Shown here: positions 41,477 through 51,236 of the stretch, one piece after another
Numbering within the stretch: the first letter of the stretch is position 1
Layout: each line of letters begins with the position of its first letter
Made by a program: the position numbers and the translations under genes
NCBI GenBank assembly: GCA_946965045.2
Contig: OX337239.1
Coordinates: 3,185,268 to 3,249,267, forward strand
Source of the DNA: Epithemia pelagica
Taxonomy: Eukaryota; Bacillariophyta; Bacillariophyceae; Surirellales; Surirellaceae
Direction of reading: 5' to 3'
Length of the DNA stretch: 64,000 nt
The notes under the pieces: model-generated
Seen by the model: only the letters and a program-made list of their open reading frames with translations
Database searches by the model: none
What the model was told of the DNA's origin: nothing

Positions 41477-44400
41477 TTAAGGGTACGATGCATTACTGGG
41501 ATGGTTGGAACAAGATTTGTCATGGGGTGGGATGCCCCGACGATTGGGCCTCTGCCAATACTGAATATTGCGGATGCAACAATTTTGAGTCGGTTGTGGA
41601 TGTGTTGGTTGTTGATGGATCGGTTGGCAACCAAGGTACGACGAGTAATACGCCGCTTGCTGCAGCAGCTGTTGCTGAAAGTGATGAACACTAGCAAGCG
41701 GCGTATTTGGCGGAAGCAATGGTGGAAGTGATGGCATTTGTGGTTGTGGCATGGTGATTGGTCTGGGGGCCGGTTGTATTGCTGTTCTTGGTTGCGATTT
41801 GGGAGCAGGTTGCTGTTGTGTTTGTGGTGGTGCTCGTTGTGGTCGTGTTGGAGAAGACAGATGCACTGTTGGAGCTGGTGGTGGCGGCAGCTCTTCCTCC
41901 TCATCACTCAACATTGGATCATCGTCATCTTCTTGGTTTGCTTCGTCTTGATGCTCTTCTGTTTCCTCAACTTGTTGCTCTTTTTCATTTTCTCGTGATT
42001 GTTCTGTATCTTGTTGTTCCAGTGTCTCACTTGTTTGCATTGTTTCTTCATCTTGCATATTGCGCTGAGCCTCACATTTCTCACAGGGACAGAAGTCATG
42101 CTGTTGGACCGAGATGTTCCAGACCTTGTTGAGTTGCTCATAAACTTGTAAGTACTCAGAAAAAAAGCGTTCACCATTGTCTTGCGGTAAGTGCTCGACG
42201 TCATCGAACAACTTGGATGCGCCGCATCGAACGGCCAACTTGTTGATAAAGGCAAGTTGCTGGTGGTTCCAATGACTCACCACTGTTTCCCACGCCGCAG
42301 GCATTTTCTTGTTGCGTTGTTCGGTTGTCTTCGACACAAAGCGCAGCTTGTGTCGAATCTGACGGTTGTACCGCGCCGTTCCGCACAAGTTCAAGTCGTC
42401 CGAGAGTTTTTCATTTGTGCCCCCATTACTGAAATGGGCCAAGTTGTTGTGCCATGACTCCAATTTGGATTCCCCTCGGTAAGAGACCCATTCGGACAAT
42501 TGATGGCTTGATTTTGGGTGTGGTTTGATCTCACGATACATGTCTTCCATTGGAATCGGATCTGCGAGAAACTCTGCCTTTTTTTTACAGTTTTCGATTG
42601 CTGAGTGAGTATCTTGAGTGAACAATGGTTGTTGTGTCTTGTGATCGAGCCTTCCTCGTGCCGGTGGCCCACTGTCACTACTACTTCTCACTTTATATTT
42701 TATCTTCCACTCCTCCAGGCGCATCACGATTGTTTGGAACGCGCGGATGCTTTTCCGTAAGTACTTGCCGTATCTTTCGCGAAAAACCTTGGTCTGTCTC
42801 ATTTCTGCTATTTGCTTGTCATTACATTTCTTGCCTCCAAGGGTGCCATTCTTCAGGGCCGTGATGACTTTATGGAAGTCACCATCGTGATACTTGTAGA
42901 TGCAATCCAACAATTCGCGCAACGCGTCACCAAAGTCCATGTGTTTATGGCGCAGGGTCTTTATAATTCGCTGGAGGAAATGAAAGAGTCCCAGTCTTGG
43001 GACTACATCTTCACCCAACAATCCAACCCAATAATCGCTCTTGTGGGGGAATGTGTCGGAATAGATGACGCTCGGGTTAAAATTTCCACGGCTGCAGAGT
43101 TGTTGGGCAGCATGGGAGAAGGTCTTGGTTTCCAAGTTTGGAACCAAGATTGCACATGCAATCTCGCCTACTTCATTGGCAGCATCCCATACAGCTTCTG
43201 CCTTGAGCCTCTTGGGATAGTTCTTGACTGCTTGGAAGGTGTGGTCTTGGGCAAAACTTGTTTGGCAGCCCACTGCTTGGATTTCCCTGGTGTGCCTCTC
43301 ATAGTCACTTGTTCTCCAGGGATTGAGTCTGGATCTTGATGCCTCGTGGTAGGCCTGTCTGATTGTCTCACCAAGAGGAGGATACCTGGTGAGCCACTCT
43401 CCATCTTTCGCTGGGTACTCTTGCCCTTGCTGATGTGTTGCATCGCAGAAGGAGTAATAGTTAGTTATTCTATTCCTATAATCCCTGTTGATTGCAGCAT
43501 ACAATAGTCCACTACAGTGGTCACCATTGCCATAGGTAAGCATCTCCTCCTCCAACACTGTTGTTGTTGTAATGTCGAAGTGCTGGGCACCTCGAGCCCA
43601 CTTTGCTTCGACCGGATACCATTTCGCAAAATGTGGAGGCAGCGAATTGAGAAGTGCTCCGTCGTTGCCAGCATGCGTGGTATTGCACTCCTTGCAATGG
43701 TAGTGCGTGACAAGGGCGTAAGACGGTGCGCCATCAAGACCAAAAATGGGGAATAGACTTTTGCTCTTGGAAAGGTTGGTCCGCTCGCGTTGTAGTGTAC
43801 AGTTGCTACACTTTGGACACTTAAGCCCAATTTTCTGAAACTCCACCGGCATAAACAGCTCCCAGTCAACAATGTACAAACGTCGCCCTACAATTGAGTC
43901 CCACAGGGCATTATTGTTGTTTCGCATGTCGGGTACAGTCAAACACATGTCTCGCATGAACGGCTTAAGTGACCGCACGTCGCGCTTCCGTTCCAAACAA
44001 GTTTCGGCGATAGTCTTGGCAAGCGCGTACATTGTTTTCGGACACGTGATCGACTCGTCTTGTTCTATCTCCTTGTATTTAGCCAGTACCGATTGCATAA
44101 ATACATACTCATCGGACCCAACGGCGGACGTCACCTGATTATTGATCAGGCAGTCCGTGCGCGCAATACAGTTGCGCTTCCCCTTCCGAACCCTGGAAAG
44201 TTTCAAATCGTCCTCTGTCACGGTCGTTGCTTCATTTGAAGCTTCCGAGACAGGTTTATTGTTGAGACGAAAGAAGAGGTTGAAATCTTCTTGCCTCATG
44301 ATGATTGGATGGTAAGTCACTTCCTTGTTGGCCTCTTTCTTCAGTCGTTCCTCCTCCTTCATGGCCTCTACCAAGTGGTCTGGTATGCCCCTGGTCTTTG

Positions 44401-44920
44401 TGTTCTTCGGGCAGAAGACGTGATGGGGGCGCTTGGGAGGCTTGGTCCCAAGCCTTTTGGAACTGCAGATGGTGCAGTCCCTGTCTGGCTCAAAGGCCTT
44501 TTTCTTCTCAAGCGTGAGCTGCCTCAACTGCTTTGCCTCTTGTTGCTTCCTCTTCTTGTTGCTTCTCTGTTGTGCTAACGACTTTGCCCTTTTTGTTTGG
44601 TTGTTTCGTCGTTGACTCTGCCCACCCATCTCTTGCTCCTTGCTGAGCTTTTTGTATGGGTTCACCACCAAGGGTGCTGGTGGTGGTGGAGGAGAGTCAT
44701 TCTCCTCAGGGACAGTCATCGTGGTTGGGTCCATTGTCGCTCCAGAAACATCGACACCATTGTCCATGTCCTGGGGCACGGCAACCGCGACCGGCCTCAT
44801 TGGCACGGAATCGTGTTGGAGACGAAATCCCTGTCGTTTCGGCTGTTTTCGTGGGGAAGTCGGCAAGATTCCGTGGCTTTTTGCGCGTGGCGCGCGATGT
44901 CTACTGGTAAGAGAAGACAT
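41477..44920 (-). CDS. Transposase-like protein, DDE-type core suspected (1147 residues)
   Basis: One intact frame. The N-terminus (1-140) is basic and low complexity. A Cys/His cluster CTICSSKRLG...HHVFCPKN sits near 144-170. A zinc-ribbon-like pair (KCPKCSNC near 363 and YHCKECNTTH near 405) is arranged as in the DUF6729 family of algal and fungal transposon proteins. The suspected core has AQDHTFQAVKNYP (about 555), VIYSDTFPHKSDYW (about 618-635), RLGLFHFLQRIIKTLRHKH (about 645) and ESKLESWHNNLAHFSN (about 813-830), giving a D-D-E order with an H/R-rich helix after the second Asp. An acidic stretch (about 953-1013) and a Pro/Gln-rich C-terminus follow. Transposase is inferred from this layout and the insertion context; the superfamily is not determined. 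Confidence 0.6.
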   Translation of the reverse strand: MSSLTSRHRAPRAKSHGILPTSPRKQPKRQGFRLQHDSVPMRPVAVAVPQDMDNGVDVSGATMDPTTMTVPEENDSPPPPPAPLVVNPYKKLSKEQEMGGQSQRRNNQTKRAKSLAQQRSNKKRKQQEAKQLRQLTLEKKKAFEPDRDCTICSSKRLGTKPPKRPHHVFCPKNTKTRGIPDHLVEAMKEEERLKKEANKEVTYHPIIMRQEDFNLFFRLNNKPVSEASNEATTVTEDDLKLSRVRKGKRNCIARTDCLINNQVTSAVGSDEYVFMQSVLAKYKEIEQDESITCPKTMYALAKTIAETCLERKRDVRSLKPFMRDMCLTVPDMRNNNNALWDSIVGRRLYIVDWELFMPVEFQKIGLKCPKCSNCTLQRERTNLSKSKSLFPIFGLDGAPSYALVTHYHCKECNTTHAGNDGALLNSLPPHFAKWYPVEAKWARGAQHFDITTTTVLEEEMLTYGNGDHCSGLLYAAINRDYRNRITNYYSFCDATHQQGQEYPAKDGEWLTRYPPLGETIRQAYHEASRSRLNPWRTSDYERHTREIQAVGCQTSFAQDHTFQAVKNYPKRLKAEAVWDAANEVGEIACAILVPNLETKTFSHAAQQLCSRGNFNPSVIYSDTFPHKSDYWVGLLGEDVVPRLGLFHFLQRIIKTLRHKHMDFGDALRELLDCIYKYHDGDFHKVITALKNGTLGGKKCNDKQIAEMRQTKVFRERYGKYLRKSIRAFQTIVMRLEEWKIKYKVRSSSDSGPPARGRLDHKTQQPLFTQDTHSAIENCKKKAEFLADPIPMEDMYREIKPHPKSSHQLSEWVSYRGESKLESWHNNLAHFSNGGTNEKLSDDLNLCGTARYNRQIRHKLRFVSKTTEQRNKKMPAAWETVVSHWNHQQLAFINKLAVRCGASKLFDDVEHLPQDNGERFFSEYLQVYEQLNKVWNISVQQHDFCPCEKCEAQRNMQDEETMQTSETLEQQDTEQSRENEKEQQVEETEEHQDEANQEDDDDPMLSDEEEELPPPPAPTVHLSSPTRPQRAPPQTQQQPAPKSQPRTAIQPAPRPITMPQPQMPSLPPLLPPNTPLASVHHFQQQLLQQAAYYSSYLGCQPIHQQPTHPQPTQNCCIRNIQYWQRPNRRGIPPHDKSCSNHPSNASYP
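41647..41707. repeat. 15-bp perfect inverted repeat inside transposase-like gene
   Basis: AATACGCCGCTTGCT (41647-41661) and AGCAAGCGGCGTATT (41693-41707), separated by 31 bp, lie in the Pro/Gln-rich 3' end of the gene. The RNA would form a strong stem. Confidence 0.9.
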
Positions 44921-45023
44921 GTCTTGTGTGAGTTTTCGTTAAGTATTTTGATGTCTTGTCTATGTCTTGTGAGTTTTCTAACCCAATCATATTTCTGCCT
45001 TCTATTTCGTGAGCCCCCTTTTT

Positions 45024-45085
45024 AATCTTGGTGTCGCGGAATCAGGACAGGAATGGCTCGCAGAGGCGCGCCGACCGACACGAGA
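45024..45085 (+). repeat. Block H, copy 4, right part
   Basis: AATCTTGGTGTCGCGGAATC through GGCTCGCAGAGGCGCGCCGA: the resumed block after the transposase element, with small differences from the other copies. Confidence 0.8.
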
Positions 45086-45255
45086 CAATCCGTCAGTCCG
45101 CTATTACGCTCCAGCGGGGGTGAGTTTTGTATTTGGGAAATAAAGTGAATGCTCACAACTGAACCCTGGATCTTGACCGCTGGGGATGAGTCCAACACAT
45201 CATCAATCCATCAATCACATACAGAGCATCAAAACTGATGCCTTCTTCCGATCCT

Positions 45256-45273
45256 CATAAATCCGCTGCAGTC
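45256..45273 (+). promoter_or_regulatory. Class I Kelch promoter motif, K7
   Basis: CATAAATCCGCTGCAGTC, 13 bp before the K7 ATG; same GCTGCAG variant as K2. Confidence 0.45.
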
Positions 45274-45286
45274 ATTGTTTGGAACC

Positions 45287-46426
45287 ATGCCCACGACGTT
45301 GAAAGAACAAGCAGGGCATTCGGGCCTTGCCTTGTTGAACGACGCAGCAGAATGGAATGAAAACGATTGGCCTCCTCTTGTGGGAGGAGCGCGAGACCGT
45401 CAAACTACGGTCGTACTTGATCATCCCGATAAGGAAAACGATAACTTTCACGACAGACAAACGGTCGTCGTGATGGGAGGTTACAGACAAGTCCCAGGTG
45501 CCACGGATTCCGTTCTTGTATTGAATCTATCGGACCTAGACAAGCAGTGGCGAGAAGGACCATCCATGGACAAGACACGTGCTGGACATTCCGCTGTTGT
45601 TTGCAATGGCGGCGTGTACGTGATGGGAGGATGCAATCGAGTAACTTTGGATTGTATTGAACGAATCGATGCCAATGATTTGCTTCGATCATCCTTTACA
45701 ACCACCTCCACACAGGATAGTTATTGGACAACATTGACATGTCGATTATCAACGGGACGAGTGGGATGTTGTGCTGTTGCCGTGCACAACCGATACATCG
45801 TTGTAATGGGTGGACGCAGCAATCGTTATTGGTCGTCGGTGGATATTGTTGATACCAGCAATCACACTCTCATTGAGGGACCATCTATGACAGTTCCTCG
45901 ATCATACTTTGACAGCGCAGTCGTTGGACACCGCATCTTTGTCGTTGGAGGCCGAAACAGTGACGAAATACTTGATTCGGTGGAGTATTTGGACTTTGCA
46001 GAGGAGAGAAAAGACGACTCTTTGACGACAGTCATTTCCTTCTCGTCCGCTTGGACCACTCACTCTGAATTGGTGCTTCCCAACCCTCGAGCTTTTTGTG
46101 CAATGGTAGCCGTGGGATCTTGTCTGGTGGTGGCGGGAGGACGAGGCAATTGAAGTGTGCAAGTCTTGGATACGCTTCGCAACCGCGTGTGGAATCTCCC
46201 ACCATTCGGATATGACTGTGTTGGCTGCAATATGGTGACTGTTGCCAATCAAGTTGCCGTGATTAGCGGATATCGCAATCTTACCTGTGCAACAATGCCA
46301 CTTATGGACAAGAATTCGTGGTGTTTTCGTCGACTCTGTGAGCAGCAGCCCAACAAATGGTGTCTTTTTCGGGAAGGAAGGAATATCCAACATGCTAATA
46401 TTTCACCCTTCTCCACCTCGACATAA
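45287..46426 (+). pseudogene. K7: Kelch-repeat gene with internal stop and truncated tail
   Basis: 380 codons in one frame from ATG 45287 (MPTTLKEQAGHSGLALLNDA). TGA at 46151-46153 falls in blade 5, where K10 has Leu in GRGNLSVEVLD. Blade 6 follows in frame, and a second stop, TAA 46424-46426, ends the tail at FSTST. Blades 2-5 are almost identical to K10 (57030-57575), including the private features RSNRYWSSVDIVDTSNHTLI and PRSYFDSAVVGHR, while blade 1 is clearly different. The truncated product would hold four and a half blades. Confidence 0.88.
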
Positions 46427-47085
46427 GCTCATAAACGAGCAAGGCCCGATACACTCCGTGGTGATGAAGGGAAGGATGGAACTTGAAATTTGCAACGTAT
46501 TGCATGTATGTCCTACCATTAGCGGAACTGTAGCATTATCATTTTACTCTCAAACAGTAGTTGGATTGTTTTCTTCGTGACATTGCGACCTATAGAGATA
46601 TCATGTACACCGTTGTACTAGTAGAAAACGAAAGTTACACTATCAGGCCTTGGATATAGATGCCCATGGTACCATGCCTCTCTGCTGTTGAATAGGTCGA
46701 GTTATCTTGCTGTGGAAGATTATGGTTGCGTGCTGCTTGAAACACTAAACGCAGCAACTCGTTTGGACGGTCGTCTTCGTTCCGACCATGCATTGAATTG
46801 TGGGGTCCGGTCCTTCTATGGCCCATGACTGTGTGAGAGGACAATACCCCGTGTCTCGACGCTTGTGGTTTTGGGTGACGGGACATTTGCGAATCCTTTG
46901 GAATTTGTGACACCGACGTGTGTTCGATATTTTCTCCAATACAGCAGCTATACTTTATCATCAGGTCAGCAATTTTCTTGCGTCGATCCAGCAATCAGTC
47001 TCTCCACAGTGGTGTGGCTCGTTGACAGGCTACGGTCATCGGTCCATGGGGATCCACAAGAACAACTGCAGAGCGCAAAGTACCC
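46427..47085 (+). repeat. Kelch 3' flank, class B, copy after K7
   Basis: From TTTGCAACGTATTGCATG this follows the K4 flank closely, with a deletion around 46640-46650 that removes the CCGCAAACAGGAGTGGAG part. It continues into the CAATCAGTCTCTCC and CATGGGGATCCACAAGAACAA stretches. Confidence 0.7.
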
Positions 47086-47640
47086 ACTTTCCCATGGCTC
47101 TCACGGAGGAAGGCGAAAACGACCATGGCAGTGCTGCGACATGCCCAACCACCACCTCGTGTCCAAGTATGGCTCGCTTGATTGCGTCCATACTTTGAAC
47201 CAAACGGCTTTTCCATTGCAACGTTTGGATTTCTAAATGACTGGTCGTCCGATGCTCTTGTTGATGTAGTAGAGTGCGTCCAGGGACTTGAGACTTGCCT
47301 TGGTGCGAATGCAATCGGGTGGCTTGATCATGTGTGATGCTTGTTGGAGATCTTGTGCTTCTTGCTTTTCAATACAGAAGTTGTCCTTGTTTGTTGTGAA
47401 CCTTTTTTCTGGAGAATACCATGGGATCGAATACCTCACCATATCGCATGCGCTCTGTCTTCTGATCAATTTTGGCACCCCATCTCGTCGTTGATGTCAA
47501 AGTGTCGCGTCGTCTCTTGTTGTCGATTTTGTGGATGCAAAAAGATACCTTTTCACTTCTCAGCGGTGGAGTCGTGAAAGGCTTTAGAATCTTGTGTAAG
47601 GAGAGTGTGGTGTGTGAAACGCGAGGAATGATCTGAAAAG
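47086..47640 (+). other. Intergenic region with inverted repeat
   Basis: 47086-47240 is the third copy of the 28845 block. Beyond it, AAAAGATACCTTTTCA (47540-47555) is matched by its exact inverse at 47634-47649. No gene recognised. Confidence 0.5.
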
Positions 47641-47649
47641 GTATCTTTT

Positions 47650-48300
47650 GATGCCCCGAATGCCTGCCACGTGGCGTGTGGAGACAGAACTGAATCTTTT
47701 GCGAAGAAAAGAAACAGAGAAGAAGAAGAGAAGGTCTATGTTGGACGAAATAACTGAGACAACAAGACGGGACGAATCACAGCACGATGGACGACGACCT
47801 ATACCGCCGATACGTGTGTTGATTGTTGATGCTCCTCCTCGGCAAAGATCCCAACACCACCACCAACTCTCAAGTACAAGCTGTCCTTTCCACAGCAAAA
47901 TGGCAGTCGTTCGAAGCCACGAAATGCAGCAAAAGAAGGATCATCCCAAGTGGCGGTGTGGCACCAATGGCTCGTCATGGAGCCTATATATTGTCGAAAC
48001 CAAAAGCACGGTGACAAGGACAAGGACATGGAACAGACTCCAGCATATAATAAAATGTCATTGCAACAGCAAGTGCCACCAATGGCTCGTCAGGGACGCT
48101 ACTGACTGTTTTGTCATGAAATGTATCCATTTCAGGAATCACATGGTATAGGTTCCTTGGGGAACCCCCAACAACACACTCCCAGTGGCGCAACAATACT
48201 CATGTCTCGATCGCACTGTCGTCGTCATTCTCACCAACAAGGTCATTGACGGACCCATCGCGCTGCTGCGTACCACTTGGTAATTGTTATGAAGCAACAA
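47650..48300 (+). pseudogene. Unidentified remnant, QLFLGEPPTT family, copy 2
   Basis: Related to 25309-25700: GCAGCAAAAGAAGGATCATCC (47928 on), FLGEPPTT text near 48150 and a final TVVVILTNKVIDGPI near 48220, in different frames. An upstream 167-codon frame (47648-48151) overlaps it but shows little protein character. Confidence 0.35.
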
Positions 48301-48419
48301 GAAGACTGGAGCCTTTATTGTGTGGCATTGTTGTGAGGAATGCGGCCAATGTCAAAGAGATCATGACGACAATGTACTCTGCCGCCGATTGCCAATGGTA
48401 GCCGGGGCAACAAACACGA

Positions 48420-49100
48420 GGCATTTACTTCTCTTTGTCGCAAGGATTGGCTGGACGGAAAAAGACCAACGATTGGAAGACACGTACTCGCCATGGGCGT
48501 GGAATGGAACAAGGAAGCCATCAAGCTAGACCAACGAGTGTTCGCTGGGGCTCGATGATTCACCAAACAACACGACGGTCGACCGCCACATGGTCGATGC
48601 TTTCATCCTCCTGGCGACAACAACGACAGCCACAACAATCACCGCTCTCTTGTTTGTGTTGGTCATCGCGCCGTTCCGTCGACGACACTGGCCATTGGAG
48701 CCGAATTTTTGGGCGGCAAAAAGGAACAGGAAGAATTTTACGATCTGCGGACGACACGGACAACAACAAGTCCAATGGCGCATCCTGGGATCGATTTGCC
48801 GACCGATTGACCTTTTCGGACGACACGGTGGTCAGTGTGGCCCGACAACTGCAACGTTGCATTTATCAAGTCTTGTATGAGGACGCCGAATTGGAACCTG
48901 TGACAGACAACAATGAGGTGGAGTTGCAGGCCTATGCCACCACGTTGGTATGGGAAAACACGCTTTGAGTCGTTGTACCTCCAATCTAAGAAACCCAAAA
49001 CAACCAACATGAATCCATTGGAAGCGTTGAGACAGTGTTCCTTGGATGACTTTGAACGTATTGATGGGGCCCTTACGGAGGGTCGACCACTCCCCAACCA
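48420..49100 (+). pseudogene. Decayed membrane-segment family, copy 2
   Basis: Better kept than the 24478 copy. One frame has MVDAFILLATTTTATTITAL then LFVLVIAPF (a membrane helix, about 48590-48675). The next frame has WDRFADRLTFSDDTVVSVAR, IYQVLYEDAELEPVTDNNEV and ATTLVW, ending at 48968, and a third continues FESLYLQSKKPKTTNMNPLE and CSLDDFERIDGALTEGRPLP to about 49090. At least two frameshifts break it. Not recognised. Confidence 0.5.
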
Positions 49101-49980
49101 CACGTATAAAAAGATCCACGGCCTGTGGGCAATGTCGTTGCTTCTCGTCGACTCGGTATGCGTAAAGAACCAACAACCAGACAGACTGTGGACCCTTCAT
49201 TGCATGTCTGTATATTCCAACAACAACAATAAAACATCACCTTCATCACTGTTACAGGCATTCTCCGTCGACGCTTCAAGGCCTGCAGCAACTGGATTGT
49301 CCATTTTTGTCAAGTTTCTTCTTGTTCTTGGAAAAGAATACTAACAGGACTCTAGACTTGTCTTGACCAGAAATGTTCCACTTGGTCCGCAAAGCCACAT
49401 GGTGGCCACCTCTTCTTGTTGGCACCCGCCAACAAATTGCTGTTCTACTATACACTATACTAGAGGGGATTGGAAACAAACTTTGGTTGTAGGCAATGGG
49501 CATCCAGCCAGTGGTGTTCTGCAAATCGAGAGAATGACGGAGGAGCACGTTCCCTCTTGTGCTGGTATTATGCTATTAGTTCCCAAGGGCGTTTGGCAGG
49601 GCTCGGACAAGAGAGACGTATTGCTGGGGTTCTTTGCGAGAGGCACCACGACACACTGTACTACTACGACGACGCATCCCAAAATTATACATGGCGACGA
49701 AAGTGACCTTTGCCAGTACCACGACAACGACAGGGCACCCGCCATGCTGGCCTCTGACCATTGACCAGCAGTACTAGCAGGATGGAACAACAAGAGCAGT
49801 GCCAACAACAACCGGTCGAAGCAACTGTCACGATTTGTCTCGTGACGAAAACTCCTACCCCACTCTTTGGTCCATCGATTTCATGCAGTCAGTCGTGCTT
49901 CCAGTCCGCACCCATCAGCATCGGCACCACAACAACAGAGCAAACCTACACGTGCCTCTTACAAGACAGTGTCTCGATCC
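49101..49980 (+). repeat. Block-D-like sequence upstream of K8
   Basis: Shares ATCCACGGCCTGTGGGCA, GGGGATTGGAAACAAAC and CCCAAGGGCGTTTGGCAG with the regions before K2, K3 and K11, then enters the class I promoter (AGTCAGTCGTGCTTCCAGTC). Confidence 0.6.
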
Positions 49981-49998
49981 TCATAAGTTCTGCAGTTG
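49981..49998 (+). promoter_or_regulatory. Class I Kelch promoter motif, K8
   Basis: TCATAAGTTCTGCAGTTG, one substitution in the ATAAAT box, 14 bp before the K8 ATG. Confidence 0.45.
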
Positions 49999-50012
49999 AA
50001 ACCTTTGCAACC

Positions 50013-51236
50013 ATGACCACAACAACACTGAAAGAACAAGCATGGCAGTCGGAACTTGTTTTGTTAGACGAGTCACCTGAATGGAATGAAAACGATTGGC
50101 CTGCTCTTATGGGAGGAGCGCGAGACTATCATGCTTCGGTCGTAATTGGACATCCCGATACGGACGAGGATAGCAACCACAAGAGACAAACCGTCGTCGT
50201 CTTGGGAGGATATAAACAAGGTCAATACGGTGTCAGTTCCGTTCTGATATTGAATATGGCAGAATCGAACAAGCAGTGGCGAGAAGGGTCACCGATGAAC
50301 AAGGCACGTTATGGACATGCTGCTGTTATGTGCAATAGAGAAGTCTATGTGATGGGAGGATACAATAGATATTCAAGTTTGGATTGTATCGAACAAATCA
50401 ATGTCACCGATTTGCTCCAACCATCTTCGACATCAAGCAGCTCGAAGAAGAGCCATTGGACGACATTGACATGTCGCTTATCATTGGGACGATCAGGATG
50501 TTGTGCTGTTGCGGTTCACAACCGATACATCGTTGTAATGGGTGGCTGTTCCAACGATCGCTATTTGTCGTCAGTGGATATTATTGATACCAACAATCAC
50601 ATTGTCATTGCTGGACCATCCATGAATGTTCCACGAGCATGCTGTTCCAGTGCGGTCATTGGGCACCGCATCTTTGTCGTTGGAGGCCGTAATGAGCATG
50701 GCAATCTTGACTCGGTGGAGTATTTGGACGACACAACACCCTGTGACAGTGATAAAACAGAAAAGGAAACTGGCTTGACGTTCATTTCTTTCTCACCCAC
50801 CTGGACCAATCATTCGGAGTTGAGGCTTTACAATGCACGATTATCTTGTGCAATGGTTGCGATGGGATCCTGTCTGGTTGTGACGGGAGGATTCGAATCA
50901 TCTGTGGAAGTGTTGGATACGCGCCGCAACCGTGTGTGGAATCTCCCTGGACTGCAAGAAGATCGTTGGGGCTGCAGTATGGTGACTGTTACCAATCAAG
51001 TTGCCATTATTGGTGGACTCCGCAATCCTTCCTGTGCGACATTGCCACTAATGGATAGGAATTCGTGGTGTTTTCGTCGACTATGTGAGCACCAATCGAA
51101 CGGATGGTATCATTCTCTTGAAAATGCCGTTATCCGAAATGAAGATATCTCACCCTTCTTTACATCGACATCAACTCTTAAACGCGCAAGGTCCAATACT
51201 CACCGTGGTGATGAAGGGATGGATGAAGCCTACTAG
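50013..51236 (+). CDS. K8: Kelch-repeat protein
   Basis: 407 residues from ATG 50013 (MTTTTLKEQAWQSELVLLDE). Intact six-blade propeller. Blade 2 has VYVMGGYNRYSSLDCIEQIN followed by a Ser-rich PSSTSSSSKKSHW loop shared only with K11. Blade 5 (CLVVTGGFESSVEVLDTRRN) is also shared with K11, while the blade-5/6 connection LPGLQEDRWGCSMV is shared with K10. The tail LKRARSNTHRGDEGMDEAY extends past the other class A proteins by one Tyr. Followed by a class A flank. Confidence 0.92.
   Translation: MTTTTLKEQAWQSELVLLDESPEWNENDWPALMGGARDYHASVVIGHPDTDEDSNHKRQTVVVLGGYKQGQYGVSSVLILNMAESNKQWREGSPMNKARYGHAAVMCNREVYVMGGYNRYSSLDCIEQINVTDLLQPSSTSSSSKKSHWTTLTCRLSLGRSGCCAVAVHNRYIVVMGGCSNDRYLSSVDIIDTNNHIVIAGPSMNVPRACCSSAVIGHRIFVVGGRNEHGNLDSVEYLDDTTPCDSDKTEKETGLTFISFSPTWTNHSELRLYNARLSCAMVAMGSCLVVTGGFESSVEVLDTRRNRVWNLPGLQEDRWGCSMVTVTNQVAIIGGLRNPSCATLPLMDRNSWCFRRLCEHQSNGWYHSLENAVIRNEDISPFFTSTSTLKRARSNTHRGDEGMDEAY

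Larger units (their letters stand above)
40866..45018. mobile_element. Putative DNA transposon carrying the 1147-residue gene
   Basis: Block H copies 2, 3 and 5 read CCTTCCAAATCTTGG without a break, whereas here the halves CCTTCCAAA and AATCTTGG are about 4.15 kb apart, so the sequence between arrived as an insertion. Its ends are GGGGG (40866-40870) and CCCCC (45014-45018), with only weak further similarity when inverted. The flanking ACTTTATA and TTTTTAAT may be an eroded target duplication of 7-9 bp, but this is unclear. A purine-rich tract (40875-40950) lies at the left end. Confidence 0.65.

Noticed and set aside
41738-41998. + strand frames rich in Trp, Val and Leu opposite the transposase-like gene
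   Set aside because: They mirror the acidic and Pro/Gln-rich C-terminus on the other strand and have no relatives in the window.
40857-45027. Clean 8-9 bp target duplication around the transposase element
   Set aside because: GACTTTATA and TTTTTAATC match at only about five of nine positions, so I do not claim a duplication.
27105-46153. Reassigned stop codons in the host
   Set aside because: All three stop codons occur as single lesions in Kelch copies, and the intact genes end at ordinary TAA, TAG or TGA, so no code change is needed.
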